Positions 1 to 7,906 of a stretch of DNA of 49,779 nucleotides are shown here, piece by piece. Below the pieces are notes generated by a model. That model saw only the letters and a program-made list of their open reading frames with translations, searched no databases and was not told the DNA's origin. Within the stretch, counting starts at the first letter, position 1. Each line of letters begins with the position of its first letter. The position numbers and the translations under genes are program-made. Source of the DNA: Jaenimonas drosophilae (Eukaryota > Euglenozoa > Kinetoplastea > Trypanosomatida > Trypanosomatidae). The stretch is from positions 1 through 49,779 of the forward strand of contig JASAON010001539.1 of assembly GCA_030849065.1 (NCBI GenBank), written 5' to 3'.

Positions 1-150
1 AGAAGGTTCCTTCATCCATTTTCATGTTTCTTTACTTCTTCTGTTTGGGATGTGCGCGACTTCCCCACAGTTAGTGGGTGATTGGTGCGTGGTCTCTTGG
101 GTGACCACGTGCGTTTGGTGTGTTGCTTGTTCACTCTTGAATCATGTATC

Positions 151-176
151 TTGTGTTTTCTCCTCTGTTCTTGTAG
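151..176 (+). promoter_or_regulatory. Predicted spliced-leader acceptor for the RNase III-like gene
   Basis: A T/C-rich tract ends in TTGTAG, with the AG at 175-176. The first ATG downstream is at 196. This decides the start: the frame stays open upstream to an ATG at 82, but that codon lies before the acceptor and would be removed from the mature mRNA. Confidence 0.6.
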
Positions 177-195
177 CACGCAGCGTTCCCCAAGG

Positions 196-3039
196 ATGTC
201 TGGGGCTGAGTCCCCCCAGACAGCTGAACGATCTTTTCCCCGCTCCAGGAGTGCCCATGACTACGGGTCAAGTGATCATGGGCCGGGCTTACTGGGACAC
301 TTCACGTTGAAGTTCGCCTCCTCGTTGCACGCAGCGACGACCCATCACGGCACAGGGGCAACCCCACAGGTCCTCTCTGATGCAGTCAAGAACATATGGA
401 TGGATGAGAACCTCGCGAGGTACTTTTTCAACAAGGAGGGAGACTCTGTCGTCCCACACGAGGGGGCGAAGCGTGTTAAGAAGGAACTACAGCACCTTCT
501 CAAGGAGGAGGGGTTTGACGCGTGCTACTTCTTTATGTACCCGTACTTCAGACGTCAAACTGAGAGCTCCTCCACAAAGGCCAGCTCTCCTTCCGACTCT
601 ATGAAGGGTCCTCCGCATTATCCTTCCTTCAAGTTTATGCAGGAGCCGACGATCGCGGATCTCGTGTACATTTATACTCGTTCTTTGTCGCTGCTCCGTG
701 GGTGGTGGAGGCGCGAGTATAACAAGCCAATGGTGTGCTTCGTACCGGGGTACGAAATTAAGCTCCTTGAGAGTGAGAAGGGACTTCCTGAAAAGGGATG
801 GGTGCCTGTGGCTGATGTACTGAAGATGCTGAGATCCCAGTTAGAGGAGGAGAACAAGGTGACCCCATCAGTGAACTGCTGCATTGACGGCAAATGGCAT
901 TCGTTGCTCAGTTTTCTTACTTACGGGAAAGATGATGTTGTCATGAGTGTGTATGTGGCCCTTCTCCAGCGGATGAATCTCGTCACTTCCATACAGTTCC
1001 TTGAGGCTGACCACGCAGCGACGGCCAACACGCAGCAGGAGTGGTGTCGTGCAGTCATACACAATGATGATTTGGTCACAACGTATGTTTACTTTGATGA
1101 ACAACTCCCTTACAGGGAAAGGGAATGTGACCCGATTTATTTTGGCTTAAATCGAAGTCAATTGATGGCAGAATATCACGTGCAGGCACCCAAAGCGGAG
1201 TATGGAATTTTCTTTACTGAGTCTGGCGTTCATCGCATTTGTGAAGAAGTGTACAATCACAAGTGCAACGCCACCAGCTCTGCAGTAGAGTCTGTCGGAG
1301 GGGTAGTCATGCCCAGTGCTCACTTCTCAGCCGCAGCCCTGAAGGCCAACAATCTAGAAGATCCCGTTTTTCTTGAGGTCAGCGCGAAAGTATCACCTTT
1401 CACAAAGGAGTTACCACAAAGTCACCTCAATGAGGATGGCGTCACTACGGAACCCTTTGTGCTCTTGGCCGATATGAAGGTTGCAATGGCTGCAGCACCG
1501 AACCTGTACCAGGAGGATTGCGACCGAGACGATCCAATGTTGAACGGAATCATCATGTCGGAACTCAACACGCACTGGTCTCCAGCCTCTCCGCTGAAGC
1601 AGCAGAGTGATGCACGATCGCATTTCCCTACACCCAAGAACCTATGGACCAGCGGATTCCTGGTCCGAAAAATACACCAAAGCAAAGCTTCAAAAGACGA
1701 AACAGGCGCGCGGCGGACAACCCAGCCTAATTTTCCCGGTGATATTCGGCAGCTGCTGGAGACGATTCCATTGTCACTGGCATCCATTGAGGCAAGCTTT
1801 CGACGGAACCTCGATTCAAAAGGACAAAGTTTCATGAATACCTTCAGTGAGTCTTTGCTGTTGGGAACCGCCCCTGGCGCACCGCGCTTCGACATGAACA
1901 ATGCCACACCACAGGAAGTTGAGCAAGTGAAGATGTTCTTCTGGAAAAATCTTCGCAACTGGGTGCCTCGGGTCGCAGGTGGCTGCTCGGTTCCTGCCTA
2001 CTTCATTCTGATGCTTCCACCGACCGCCACTGCCTTTGCTGGACGCCGTCAGTATCAAGACACTTTTTTCGCCAAACTCGGCTCTGAGGAAACCTGCATG
2101 GCCGAGGTTGGTGATAGAATGATGCACACTGAAGTTCAAGTCATCTGCCGGAAGGAAGATGTGAGCGTCTGGTTTACCCCCAGTCCGTCTATGAAAGGGA
2201 TGAAGAAGCGCGTGTTCAGCCCCAATATTCTTGCCATGCACCCCACGTACCAGTTCCAGGGCCGTGAAAGTTTGTTTGGTAGACGTGCCGTGAAGATTGA
2301 AGAGGCTACAGGCATGGAGCCCAAGTCCCGCACTCCGTTGTGGGCGTCAGAATACTTCCCCTGCGAGGACGGGAAGTTGACAAAGTTGTCACATCCCGGA
2401 ACAACTATACTGATGGCGGATGTCTGTTCAGTTCACTGTGCGTGGCCCGCAGCATATATTGTGGATTGGCTGTTGTTTCCACCGTTCGAGATGTGCATCA
2501 CGCTCTACGGCGTGTCCTCATCTCATCTGTGTGATGCTGCGAGGGAAGAAGAGCTGAACTGCATAAAGGCAGACTTGCGAACCCTTCTACTTGCGTCTCT
2601 GTCCTCCCGCAATGAACGCCAATGGCTTGGGTTTGTTGGCGATGCGTTCTACAACTTCCACTGCGTCTATTCCATCGATTTGCGCGGTGACACCGATCAA
2701 AAAGTCGTGGGCCGCAAACGCCACTACTACAAGAAATTCATGGAGAACAGATATCAATCTCAGTATCTACCTGTTCTACTGAAGGAGTACTTGCGCTCGT
2801 ATGAGAAAACAGAAGTACGGCATGAATCCAAAAAGTATTCCGATATGATTGAATCTTTTTTTGGAGCTGTGGCGGTGGCGCTGTGGGTTCGCCCCCTCGT
2901 ACGCATCTTGGCGACGCAGCAGGCCGGGGTGGGAAGTGATGAGAGTTTCTTCCCCGATTCTCTTCCGGACTTCGACTTACTCATGCGCTGTGCAGCGACG
3001 CTCTCATCAATTCTTCATATTGATTTTTCTCCTCAATGA
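196..3039 (+). CDS. Divergent RNase III-domain protein, candidate Dicer-like
   Basis: The protein has 947 residues from the ATG at 196, 19 nt after a predicted trans-splice acceptor. The C-terminal part looks like an RNase III domain. Around residues 800-825, LLLASLSSRNERQWLGFVGD (ending at D816) resembles the NERLEFLGDA signature. Around 878-893, YSDMIESFFGAVAVAL resembles the second signature and supplies D883 and E886, which fit the second pair of metal-binding residues. In the simplest alignment the first catalytic Glu is replaced by G812, or the motif carries a two-residue insertion. A possible degenerate first RNase III domain lies near AEVGDRMMH (about residues 636-644). No helicase or dsRNA-binding domain is evident. 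Kinetoplastid RNase III proteins include the RNAi enzymes DCL1 and DCL2 and the mitochondrial editing endonucleases. Length and a C-terminal RNase III domain favour Dicer-like, but this is inference. No mitochondrial presequence is obvious. Confidence 0.5.
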   Translation: MSGAESPQTAERSFPRSRSAHDYGSSDHGPGLLGHFTLKFASSLHAATTHHGTGATPQVLSDAVKNIWMDENLARYFFNKEGDSVVPHEGAKRVKKELQHLLKEEGFDACYFFMYPYFRRQTESSSTKASSPSDSMKGPPHYPSFKFMQEPTIADLVYIYTRSLSLLRGWWRREYNKPMVCFVPGYEIKLLESEKGLPEKGWVPVADVLKMLRSQLEEENKVTPSVNCCIDGKWHSLLSFLTYGKDDVVMSVYVALLQRMNLVTSIQFLEADHAATANTQQEWCRAVIHNDDLVTTYVYFDEQLPYRERECDPIYFGLNRSQLMAEYHVQAPKAEYGIFFTESGVHRICEEVYNHKCNATSSAVESVGGVVMPSAHFSAAALKANNLEDPVFLEVSAKVSPFTKELPQSHLNEDGVTTEPFVLLADMKVAMAAAPNLYQEDCDRDDPMLNGIIMSELNTHWSPASPLKQQSDARSHFPTPKNLWTSGFLVRKIHQSKASKDETGARRTTQPNFPGDIRQLLETIPLSLASIEASFRRNLDSKGQSFMNTFSESLLLGTAPGAPRFDMNNATPQEVEQVKMFFWKNLRNWVPRVAGGCSVPAYFILMLPPTATAFAGRRQYQDTFFAKLGSEETCMAEVGDRMMHTEVQVICRKEDVSVWFTPSPSMKGMKKRVFSPNILAMHPTYQFQGRESLFGRRAVKIEEATGMEPKSRTPLWASEYFPCEDGKLTKLSHPGTTILMADVCSVHCAWPAAYIVDWLLFPPFEMCITLYGVSSSHLCDAAREEELNCIKADLRTLLLASLSSRNERQWLGFVGDAFYNFHCVYSIDLRGDTDQKVVGRKRHYYKKFMENRYQSQYLPVLLKEYLRSYEKTEVRHESKKYSDMIESFFGAVAVALWVRPLVRILATQQAGVGSDESFFPDSLPDFDLLMRCAATLSSILHIDFSPQ

Positions 3040-3315
3040 GATGCCTCCACAATATAGCATGACTCTGTTCGCGGATCTCTGCACAAAAACTCAGACGTTT
3101 GGCGAGATCCTGGCGGCCGATCCTGCAGATTGTTGGGGGAAATCGTTGAGAGAATGCACAATGGAACTATTGCATGATGGAGTCGGCCTAGTTTTTCCGT
3201 TGTCGTGATGTCACACCACAAAGTACAATGTACTGAGGGTGGGAGTGCGCTGATGTACCTAGCTGCGGTGCGATTCATCTTTTGTGTCTCCGACGGATAT
3301 TAACTTTTCGTGAGC

Positions 3316-3359
3316 GGCTCTTCACTTTCGACTTACTATCGAGTCCAAAGTGGAGGGCC
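3316..3359. other. Hairpin 1 of the repeat family
   Basis: The arms 3316-3328 and 3347-3359 can form 13 consecutive pairs, two of them G-U wobbles. Inside the 18-nt loop, GACT and AGTC can pair for four more. It is the strongest stem of the three. Confidence 0.6.
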
Positions 3360-3446
3360 AATCACGTGAAGTGAATGTCTGCCGGAGTTCTGAAGTAAGC
3401 ACACAGGTCTACGAGTTGTTGTTTTCGGCAGATATTCAGTTGTCGT

Positions 3447-3496
3447 GAATGGAATTTCAAGGCGGGCTTCGCTGAGTCCATAGTGGAATTCCATCC
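3447..3496. other. Hairpin 2 of the repeat family
   Basis: The arms 3447-3459 and 3484-3496 share the core ATGGAATT/AATTCCAT, with one flanking mismatch and one G-U pair. An inner helix GGGCT/AGTCC corresponds in position to the inner helix of hairpin 1. Confidence 0.6.
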
Positions 3497-3571
3497 ATGA
3501 TAATTGAGTTCTGACGTAAGCACACAATAGAATGACTTGTTGTTTCTGCCTAACAATAGCACAGTTCTTGT

Positions 3572-3621
3572 GAATGACATTGCAATTTGGACTTTACCGA
3601 GCCCAAAGAGGAATGTCATCC
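3572..3621. other. Hairpin 3 of the repeat family
   Basis: The core is ATGACATT/AATGTCAT, and the inner helix TTTGG (3586-3590) pairs with CCAAA (3603-3607). Compared with hairpin 2, two base pairs in the core have changed on both arms so that pairing is preserved. Confidence 0.6.
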
Positions 3622-4220
3622 GCTCGAATTGAGTTCTTGTCTTGGGCACAAACCGTGAATCGATCTCAGCTAGTTCAATCAGTTTTTGCACCTCCAGTTC
3701 ACCCTCCACCAACTCAGCAGAGCGGGGCTGTGGTGATTGTGACAATGCCATTCACTTACCTCTTACGACACAAACGAAAAAACTTTCACTGAGCCTGCCT
3801 GATCGGGTACCAACGCTCTTGCCTTCCACAGTCACCGTTCCCCTACGTCACTCTAGCAACGACATAGTGGGATATACGTGTGCTTGAGCAGTTGATGCCT
3901 CATTTCTGTGCTTATAGATATATGGAGTACGAAGTGGAGCAATCCGTCCTGATCTTTTTACCCGAAGGTAGTATCTTGTTCTTAATGCGATGGTCATTGA
4001 CCATGCACGATTATGAGTCTGAGTTGCTTCGTCACTCTGGCTCATGTGTATTGGCAGGAGGGAGCCGCGTGGAATGAGCCACGCAGTAACTACTCCCCTC
4101 CCCCCACTCCATTTGTTTTGTCCCGTTCATGGCTTTGCAAGCACTACATGAGAGTGCACGCATCCAGTGTTTTGCGGGGATCTTCCCCACAGTGTGCCTC
4201 AACACAATTTTTTTTCTGTT

Positions 4221-4482
4221 GTTTCCGTTTGTCAGCTGCATGGCTTTGACACCCCCTCTCTGCAACGATTGCAAGTGCTGACTCATCGCTGCTCGTGCAT
4301 GATGTTGTTGCTGCGGGCGTAGAGTAATTTCTCTTGATCCTCCACTATCTTGTTTCTGTTTGTCAGCCGCATGGCTTTGACACCCCCTCTCTGCAACGAT
4401 TGCAAGTGCTGACTCATCGCTGCTCGTGCATGATGTTGTTGCTGCGGGCGTAGAGTAATTTCTCTTGATCCTCCACTATCTT
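4221..4482. repeat. 131-bp direct tandem duplication, two copies
   Basis: Copy 1 is 4221-4351 and copy 2 is 4352-4482. They differ at only two positions that I can see (C4226 versus T4357, T4237 versus C4368), about 98% identity, so the duplication is recent or homogenised. Within each copy GTCAGC (4231-4236 in copy 1) can pair with GCTGAC (4277-4282), giving a possible hairpin of about 50 nt. It may be a duplicated small-RNA gene, but no diagnostic boxes were identified. Confidence 0.9.
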
Positions 4483-4970
4483 GACTATCTTCACTGCATC
4501 AAATTCAACAGCCCGACGACTCACGGAACGCGACAAATGCAACAACACGGTGCTCTGAAGAGTTGAGCTTACCCAGCAGTCAGACAAAGCTTCCTATTTC
4601 GGGACCCATTTTTTTTGACTGAAAAAGATGAAAACGCCGATGGCTCTGCTCTATTCACGTGGGGATGAGGATGGTGGGCCACAACGCGATATATGTTTGT
4701 GCAAGACGGATCAACCCTAAGTGACCGGTTGTCTGTTCTTACTCGAGATACCAAAGAGGTGCGGAGCATAGCACCCCGAGATGCATCCTACGCACCATTA
4801 GATGCTACTGTTGGTACTTCGATATCTTCTTAGCCTCTCTCTTCTATTTCATCTTTGTACAACAACCAAATTTAATTCTAAGTTCATCACACAGTAGTTA
4901 ACGACGAGTGTGTATTTGTGGGCAGCGTTCGTGTAGCAAGCCTGACCAATCACTAAGCAGCCTTCATCGT

Positions 4971-4989
4971 CGCGTCTTTATTTTTCCAG
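4971..4989 (+). promoter_or_regulatory. Predicted spliced-leader acceptor for PP2A
   Basis: A pyrimidine tract ending in TTTTTCCAG has its AG at 4988-4989, 16 nt before the ATG at 5006. The very short leader is typical of this window. Confidence 0.65.
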
Positions 4990-5005
4990 ACAGCGTTACC
5001 CACCA

Positions 5006-5959
5006 ATGTCCGGTCCAACAACTTCTTCGCCACAGGCGGTGCGCCCAAAGTTTGACATTGATGAGATGGTGAGCTGCGTTTCCCAGTGCAAGCCACTGAA
5101 TGAGCAGCAGGTTGCTCAGATTTGCGAAAAGGGAAAGGAGGTTCTTCAGAAAGAAGGCAATGTACATCACGTACGCGCTCCAGTTACAGTATGTGGTGAT
5201 GTTCACGGACAGCTGCACGATTTGTTAGAGCTCTTCCACATTGGCGGACTGCCACCAGACACAAACTACCTGTTTATGGGCGACTATGTCGACCGTGGAT
5301 ACTATAGTGTAGAAACCGTCACATTGCTTCTACTCTACAAGATCCGCTACCCTGAGCGCCTGCACATTCTACGTGGAAATCATGAATCGCGCCAAATTAC
5401 TCAAGTCTACGGGTTCTATGACGAGTGTGTTCGAAAATATGGAAGTGCCAGCGTGTGGAAGCTGTTTACAGACCTCTTCGACTACCTCCCCCTGACGGCG
5501 GTAGTAGAGAACGAGATCTTTTGCCTGCACGGAGGCCTCTCTCCTACGTTAGATTCTCTGGAGCACATTCAGAACTTGGAGCGAGTACAGGAAGTACCGC
5601 ATGAAGGTCCCATGTGTGACTTGCTGTGGTCCGATCCAGAAGACCGAGAAGGTTGGGGTATTAGTCCACGAGGTGCGGGCTTCACCTTTGGAATGGATAT
5701 TACGGATCAATTCTGTCACAACAACGGCCTGCGAACGATTGCTCGTGCTCATCAGCTTGTCAATGATGGTTACAGCTGGACCCATCAGTACAAGCTTGTC
5801 ACCATCTTTAGCGCACCGAACTACTGCTACCGCTGCGGCAATCTCGCAGGCTTGCTGGAGCTGGATGAGCACATGAATCAGTGCTTCTTCCAGTTTGACC
5901 CAGCTCCTCGACGTGGAGAAGCGCAGATATCGAAGAAGACTCCTGAATACTTCTTATAG
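5006..5959 (+). CDS. PP2A: Serine/threonine protein phosphatase PP2A catalytic subunit
   Basis: This 317-residue protein is a metallophosphatase of the PPP family, which removes phosphate from Ser/Thr on many cytosolic and nuclear proteins as the C subunit of a scaffold/regulatory heterotrimer. The metal-binding and catalytic blocks are all present in order: GDVHGQ, GDYVDRG, GNHE, and the later HGG and [11 protein letters not shown]. The C-terminus reads RRGE...KTPEYFL, the PP2A-type tail (TPDYFL in animals) whose terminal Leu is carboxymethylated and whose Tyr can be phosphorylated. That tail and [11 protein letters not shown] separate it from PP1. The N-terminal 14 residues are a short Ser/Thr/Pro extension. 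PP4 and PP6 are close relatives, but the TPEYFL tail favours PP2A. A PPP4R2-like gene lies about 1 kb downstream. Confidence 0.93.
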   Translation: MSGPTTSSPQAVRPKFDIDEMVSCVSQCKPLNEQQVAQICEKGKEVLQKEGNVHHVRAPVTVCGDVHGQLHDLLELFHIGGLPPDTNYLFMGDYVDRGYYSVETVTLLLLYKIRYPERLHILRGNHESRQITQVYGFYDECVRKYGSASVWKLFTDLFDYLPLTAVVENEIFCLHGGLSPTLDSLEHIQNLERVQEVPHEGPMCDLLWSDPEDREGWGISPRGAGFTFGMDITDQFCHNNGLRTIARAHQLVNDGYSWTHQYKLVTIFSAPNYCYRCGNLAGLLELDEHMNQCFFQFDPAPRRGEAQISKKTPEYFL

Positions 5960-6475
5960 AGATTGTCATGGCTCCCTCATGCCGTTCGTCGACCACTTTC
6001 GCCCCCCTCAATGTTGGCAGCGGCGAGTCGTGCACGATGACCACAGTATCTGAGACAAAGTAGGGGAGGCAGGAGATGCTCGCGGCCATGTGCACAGACT
6101 CAAGTCAGTTCTCTTGGAGTGTGCCAACGACCCGCAAGTCGGCTGAGGTGCTGCCCATTCATTTTTTGCATCTGACCAAGGCTATCTTCACTTTGGACCA
6201 TCATTGTGCTCTACTGCTGAGCAAAATACGTGAGAAGTGGCGATTGACGTAGGCTGGGGGTTGCTTTTATGGTTCACTCGCGTCATAATCTCCTTTTTTT
6301 TGCCTTCTCTGGCTCTGGGAATGATGCGTCTCCTTGGATTTCCCACAATATATTGCGTATCCGTGCTCTACTGCCATGCCATGCTCTCTCTCTCTCTCAC
6401 CCACAACGTTCACTTCTTTTCAACTGCAGGTAGGATTGTGCTGTGACCCACTGGTTTTGGTTTGTAGCAGGCGCA
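5960..6475. other. Spacer between PP2A and RPB10
   Basis: No gene is seen. It holds the PP2A 3' UTR, a CT dinucleotide run at 6384-6398 and a pyrimidine tract leading to a candidate trans-splice AG at 6428-6429. Further AGs follow at 6466-6470, very close to the RPB10 ATG. Confidence 0.6.
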
Positions 6476-6730
6476 ATGATTATCCCTGTGCGTTGCTATT
6501 CATGTGGAAAAGTCGTAGGAAATTTGTTCGAGTCCTATCAGCGACTGCTGGATGAGGACTACACCGAGGCGGAAGCTTTGAACGCACTTCGACTGGACCG
6601 GATGTGCTGCCGTCGCATGATTCTCTCCCACATTGACCTTATTGACGATCTCGTGCCCTATAGCGTACCCGCGGTTGGTACAATGCCGATGGTTGCGCCG
6701 CTGACGACTCCCACACCCCACCGGAAGTAA
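6476..6730 (+). CDS. RPB10: RNA polymerase subunit RPB10 (ABC10-beta)
   Basis: This 84-residue protein is the small zinc-binding subunit shared by RNA polymerases I, II and III, part of the assembly platform with RPB3, RPB11 and RPB12. It opens with [15 protein letters not shown], the hallmark of the family, and supplies zinc ligands C7, C10, C44 and C45 in the CX2C...CC pattern. The stretch [20 protein letters not shown] follows the eukaryotic/archaeal consensus closely. The usual protein is about 65-71 residues; here a Pro/Thr-rich tail of about 15 residues is added. The start at 6476 is fixed by the invariant MIIPVRC N-terminus, although the frame is open further upstream. Confidence 0.95.
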   Translation: MIIPVRCYSCGKVVGNLFESYQRLLDEDYTEAEALNALRLDRMCCRRMILSHIDLIDDLVPYSVPAVGTMPMVAPLTTPTPHRK

Positions 6731-6867
6731 GGCCACTGCCGATAACACTCTGCCGACTAACAATATGCACTTGTGTAACCCACCTCTGCTGGTTGATGTC
6801 CTGTGCGTGTTTGTTGTGGTTGGAACTCACGGGAGAATCCATGATTCACAAGGTTTTGTTCTCCGCG

Positions 6868-6898
6868 TTTTCTTCGTCTTCTTCCTTCCCTTGTATAG
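6868..6898 (+). promoter_or_regulatory. Predicted spliced-leader acceptor for the PPP4R2-like gene
   Basis: The tract TTTTCTTCGTCTTCTTCCTT continues to an AG at 6897-6898. A second AG at 6952-6953 is also possible. Either leaves 7001 as the first in-frame ATG. Confidence 0.5.
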
Positions 6899-7000
6899 TG
6901 TTTGCGTGGCTGCTGCTTCTTGGTGCGGTCCGCTGATAGATCATCTGCTGTAGAAGGTGCCTTTCTCATTTGTGTTGCAACGCCGTGAGCTCGACTGAAA

Positions 7001-7627
7001 ATGCCTCCGCGCAAGAACCACCCCTCTCCGGCCGTGTCTGCTACCGACAAGACGCGTCAAAAAGTTACCAAGAGTTCGGATGCCTACAACCTTACAGTTG
7101 AGGAGAAGTCATTCTTGGCCACTCAGCTTTCTTTGCTAGCCAAGCAACCAGGAGGTGCTTCCGCGGCCACGACGAAGGACATTGGCTGGAGCGCCACCGT
7201 CCTGCCCATGTTGGCCCTCATTGCGGAGAAAACCTTTAAGTTGGCCGCAGACAACTTTTCGCCGCTGACACCACCGGAGGCTCCTCCTGCTTCAGCTGCC
7301 ATCTCATCACCAGTGGGCGGTGGACCCCAGAAGCTCTCCAAGAGCACGAGCTCGGCTGTTGCTCCAACAACAGATGTTGTGACTCCCCTCTCTGATCCCA
7401 TCATGACAGTTGCAGACTTCAGCGAGGAGTCTGCCTACTTGGTGGAGCAGCTCAAGCAACTTCCATGGGCCCCCTTCACTTACCAGAGGCTTTTGGAGCT
7501 GCTGAATGATCCATATCAGGTCAGCCCATCCAAGGATGCCTCTGGTCTCCGAGGTAGTGTTCTCCAGGCCGCTTTACGTCGTTGCATTTTGGTTACGTTT
7601 CCCTGCGTTGGGGAGACGGAGATGTAG
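7001..7627 (+). CDS. PPP4R2-like protein (phosphatase 4 regulatory subunit 2 family)
   Basis: This is a 208-residue protein. Its only recognisable block is at the C-terminus (about residues 155-205). WAPFTYQRLLELLNDPYQ, followed by a basic helix and ILVTFPCV, resembles the core of PPP4R2, in which IPFTIQRLCELLTDP precedes the segment ending VVSCVYP. PPP4R2 binds the PP4 catalytic subunit and helps control DNA repair and cell-cycle phosphatases. The N-terminal part is basic (MPPRKNHPSP...), with a helical segment at about 30-85 and a Pro/Ser/Thr-rich linker at about 88-130. The usual acidic tail of animal PPP4R2 is missing. The similarity is short, so this is a moderate-confidence assignment. 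The nearby phosphatase gene looks like PP2A, not PP4. Confidence 0.5.
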   Translation: MPPRKNHPSPAVSATDKTRQKVTKSSDAYNLTVEEKSFLATQLSLLAKQPGGASAATTKDIGWSATVLPMLALIAEKTFKLAADNFSPLTPPEAPPASAAISSPVGGGPQKLSKSTSSAVAPTTDVVTPLSDPIMTVADFSEESAYLVEQLKQLPWAPFTYQRLLELLNDPYQVSPSKDASGLRGSVLQAALRRCILVTFPCVGETEM

Positions 7628-7834
7628 TCTGGTTTGCTCAATTTGTCCGCGTGCGTGGCGGCTGCGCGTATGGGGTGAGTTGAGCTTCCACCAGCCAGAG
7701 AGGTGATCATCATCGTGTGACCTACACCGTTACTGCCATAATATGCCGTGGACACATGCCCATCTTTGAATCATATTCCCTCTTCGCTCCCTTTTCCTTC
7801 TCTTGGTTGGCTGACATAAATTGAAGCTCACGCT

Positions 7835-7860
7835 GCATTTTTTGAGTGCTCCGTGTGCAG
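7835..7860 (+). promoter_or_regulatory. Predicted spliced-leader acceptor for the PRP38-like gene
   Basis: CATTTTTTGAGTGCTCCGTG is followed by TGCAG, with the AG at 7859-7860, 46 nt upstream of the ATG at 7907. Confidence 0.5.
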
Positions 7861-7906
7861 ATCATCAGCTCGTGCAGGGTGATATCCCAACACAACAGCA
7901 GCCCTG

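Larger units (their letters stand above)
3310..3660. repeat. Three diverged tandem units, each containing a hairpin
   Basis: Three related units recur with offsets of about 121-133 bp. Landmarks are GAGTCCAAAG at 3341, GAGTCCA at 3474 and GAGCCCAAAG at 3599, and the linker GAGTTCTGA.GTAAGCACAC at 3385 and 3506, with a degenerate copy at 3631. Each unit contains an inverted repeat: 3316-3328 with 3347-3359, 3447-3459 with 3484-3496, and 3572-3584 with 3609-3621. The stem sequences differ between units while pairing is kept, which suggests that an RNA or DNA secondary structure is under selection. Confidence 0.7.
3040..5005. other. Long non-coding spacer with repeats
   Basis: This is the longest gene-free stretch in the window, about 2 kb. 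It holds no convincing coding frame; the short frames in it overlap one another on both strands. Its recognisable content is a set of three diverged hairpin repeats (about 3310-3660), a 131-bp tandem duplication (4221-4482) and the acceptor region of the PP2A gene near its end. In trypanosomatids, spacers of this size with repeats of about 130 bp often carry clustered snoRNA genes. I could not identify clear C/D boxes or a canonical H/ACA-like hairpin plus AGA box, so no RNA gene is called. Confidence 0.6.

Noticed and set aside
82..195. Upstream extension of the RNase III-like frame to an ATG at 82
   Set aside because: It crosses the predicted spliced-leader acceptor at 175-176, and its Cys/Leu-rich translation looks like chance non-coding sequence.
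4221..4482. 131-bp repeats as C/D-box snoRNA genes
   Set aside because: A TGATG is present, but I could not find a properly placed D box (CTGA) after it in either copy, so no RNA gene is called.
3040..5005. Degraded transposon in the long spacer
   Set aside because: No reverse transcriptase or transposase remnant, poly-A tail or target-site duplication was found; the repeats are short and hairpin-forming.
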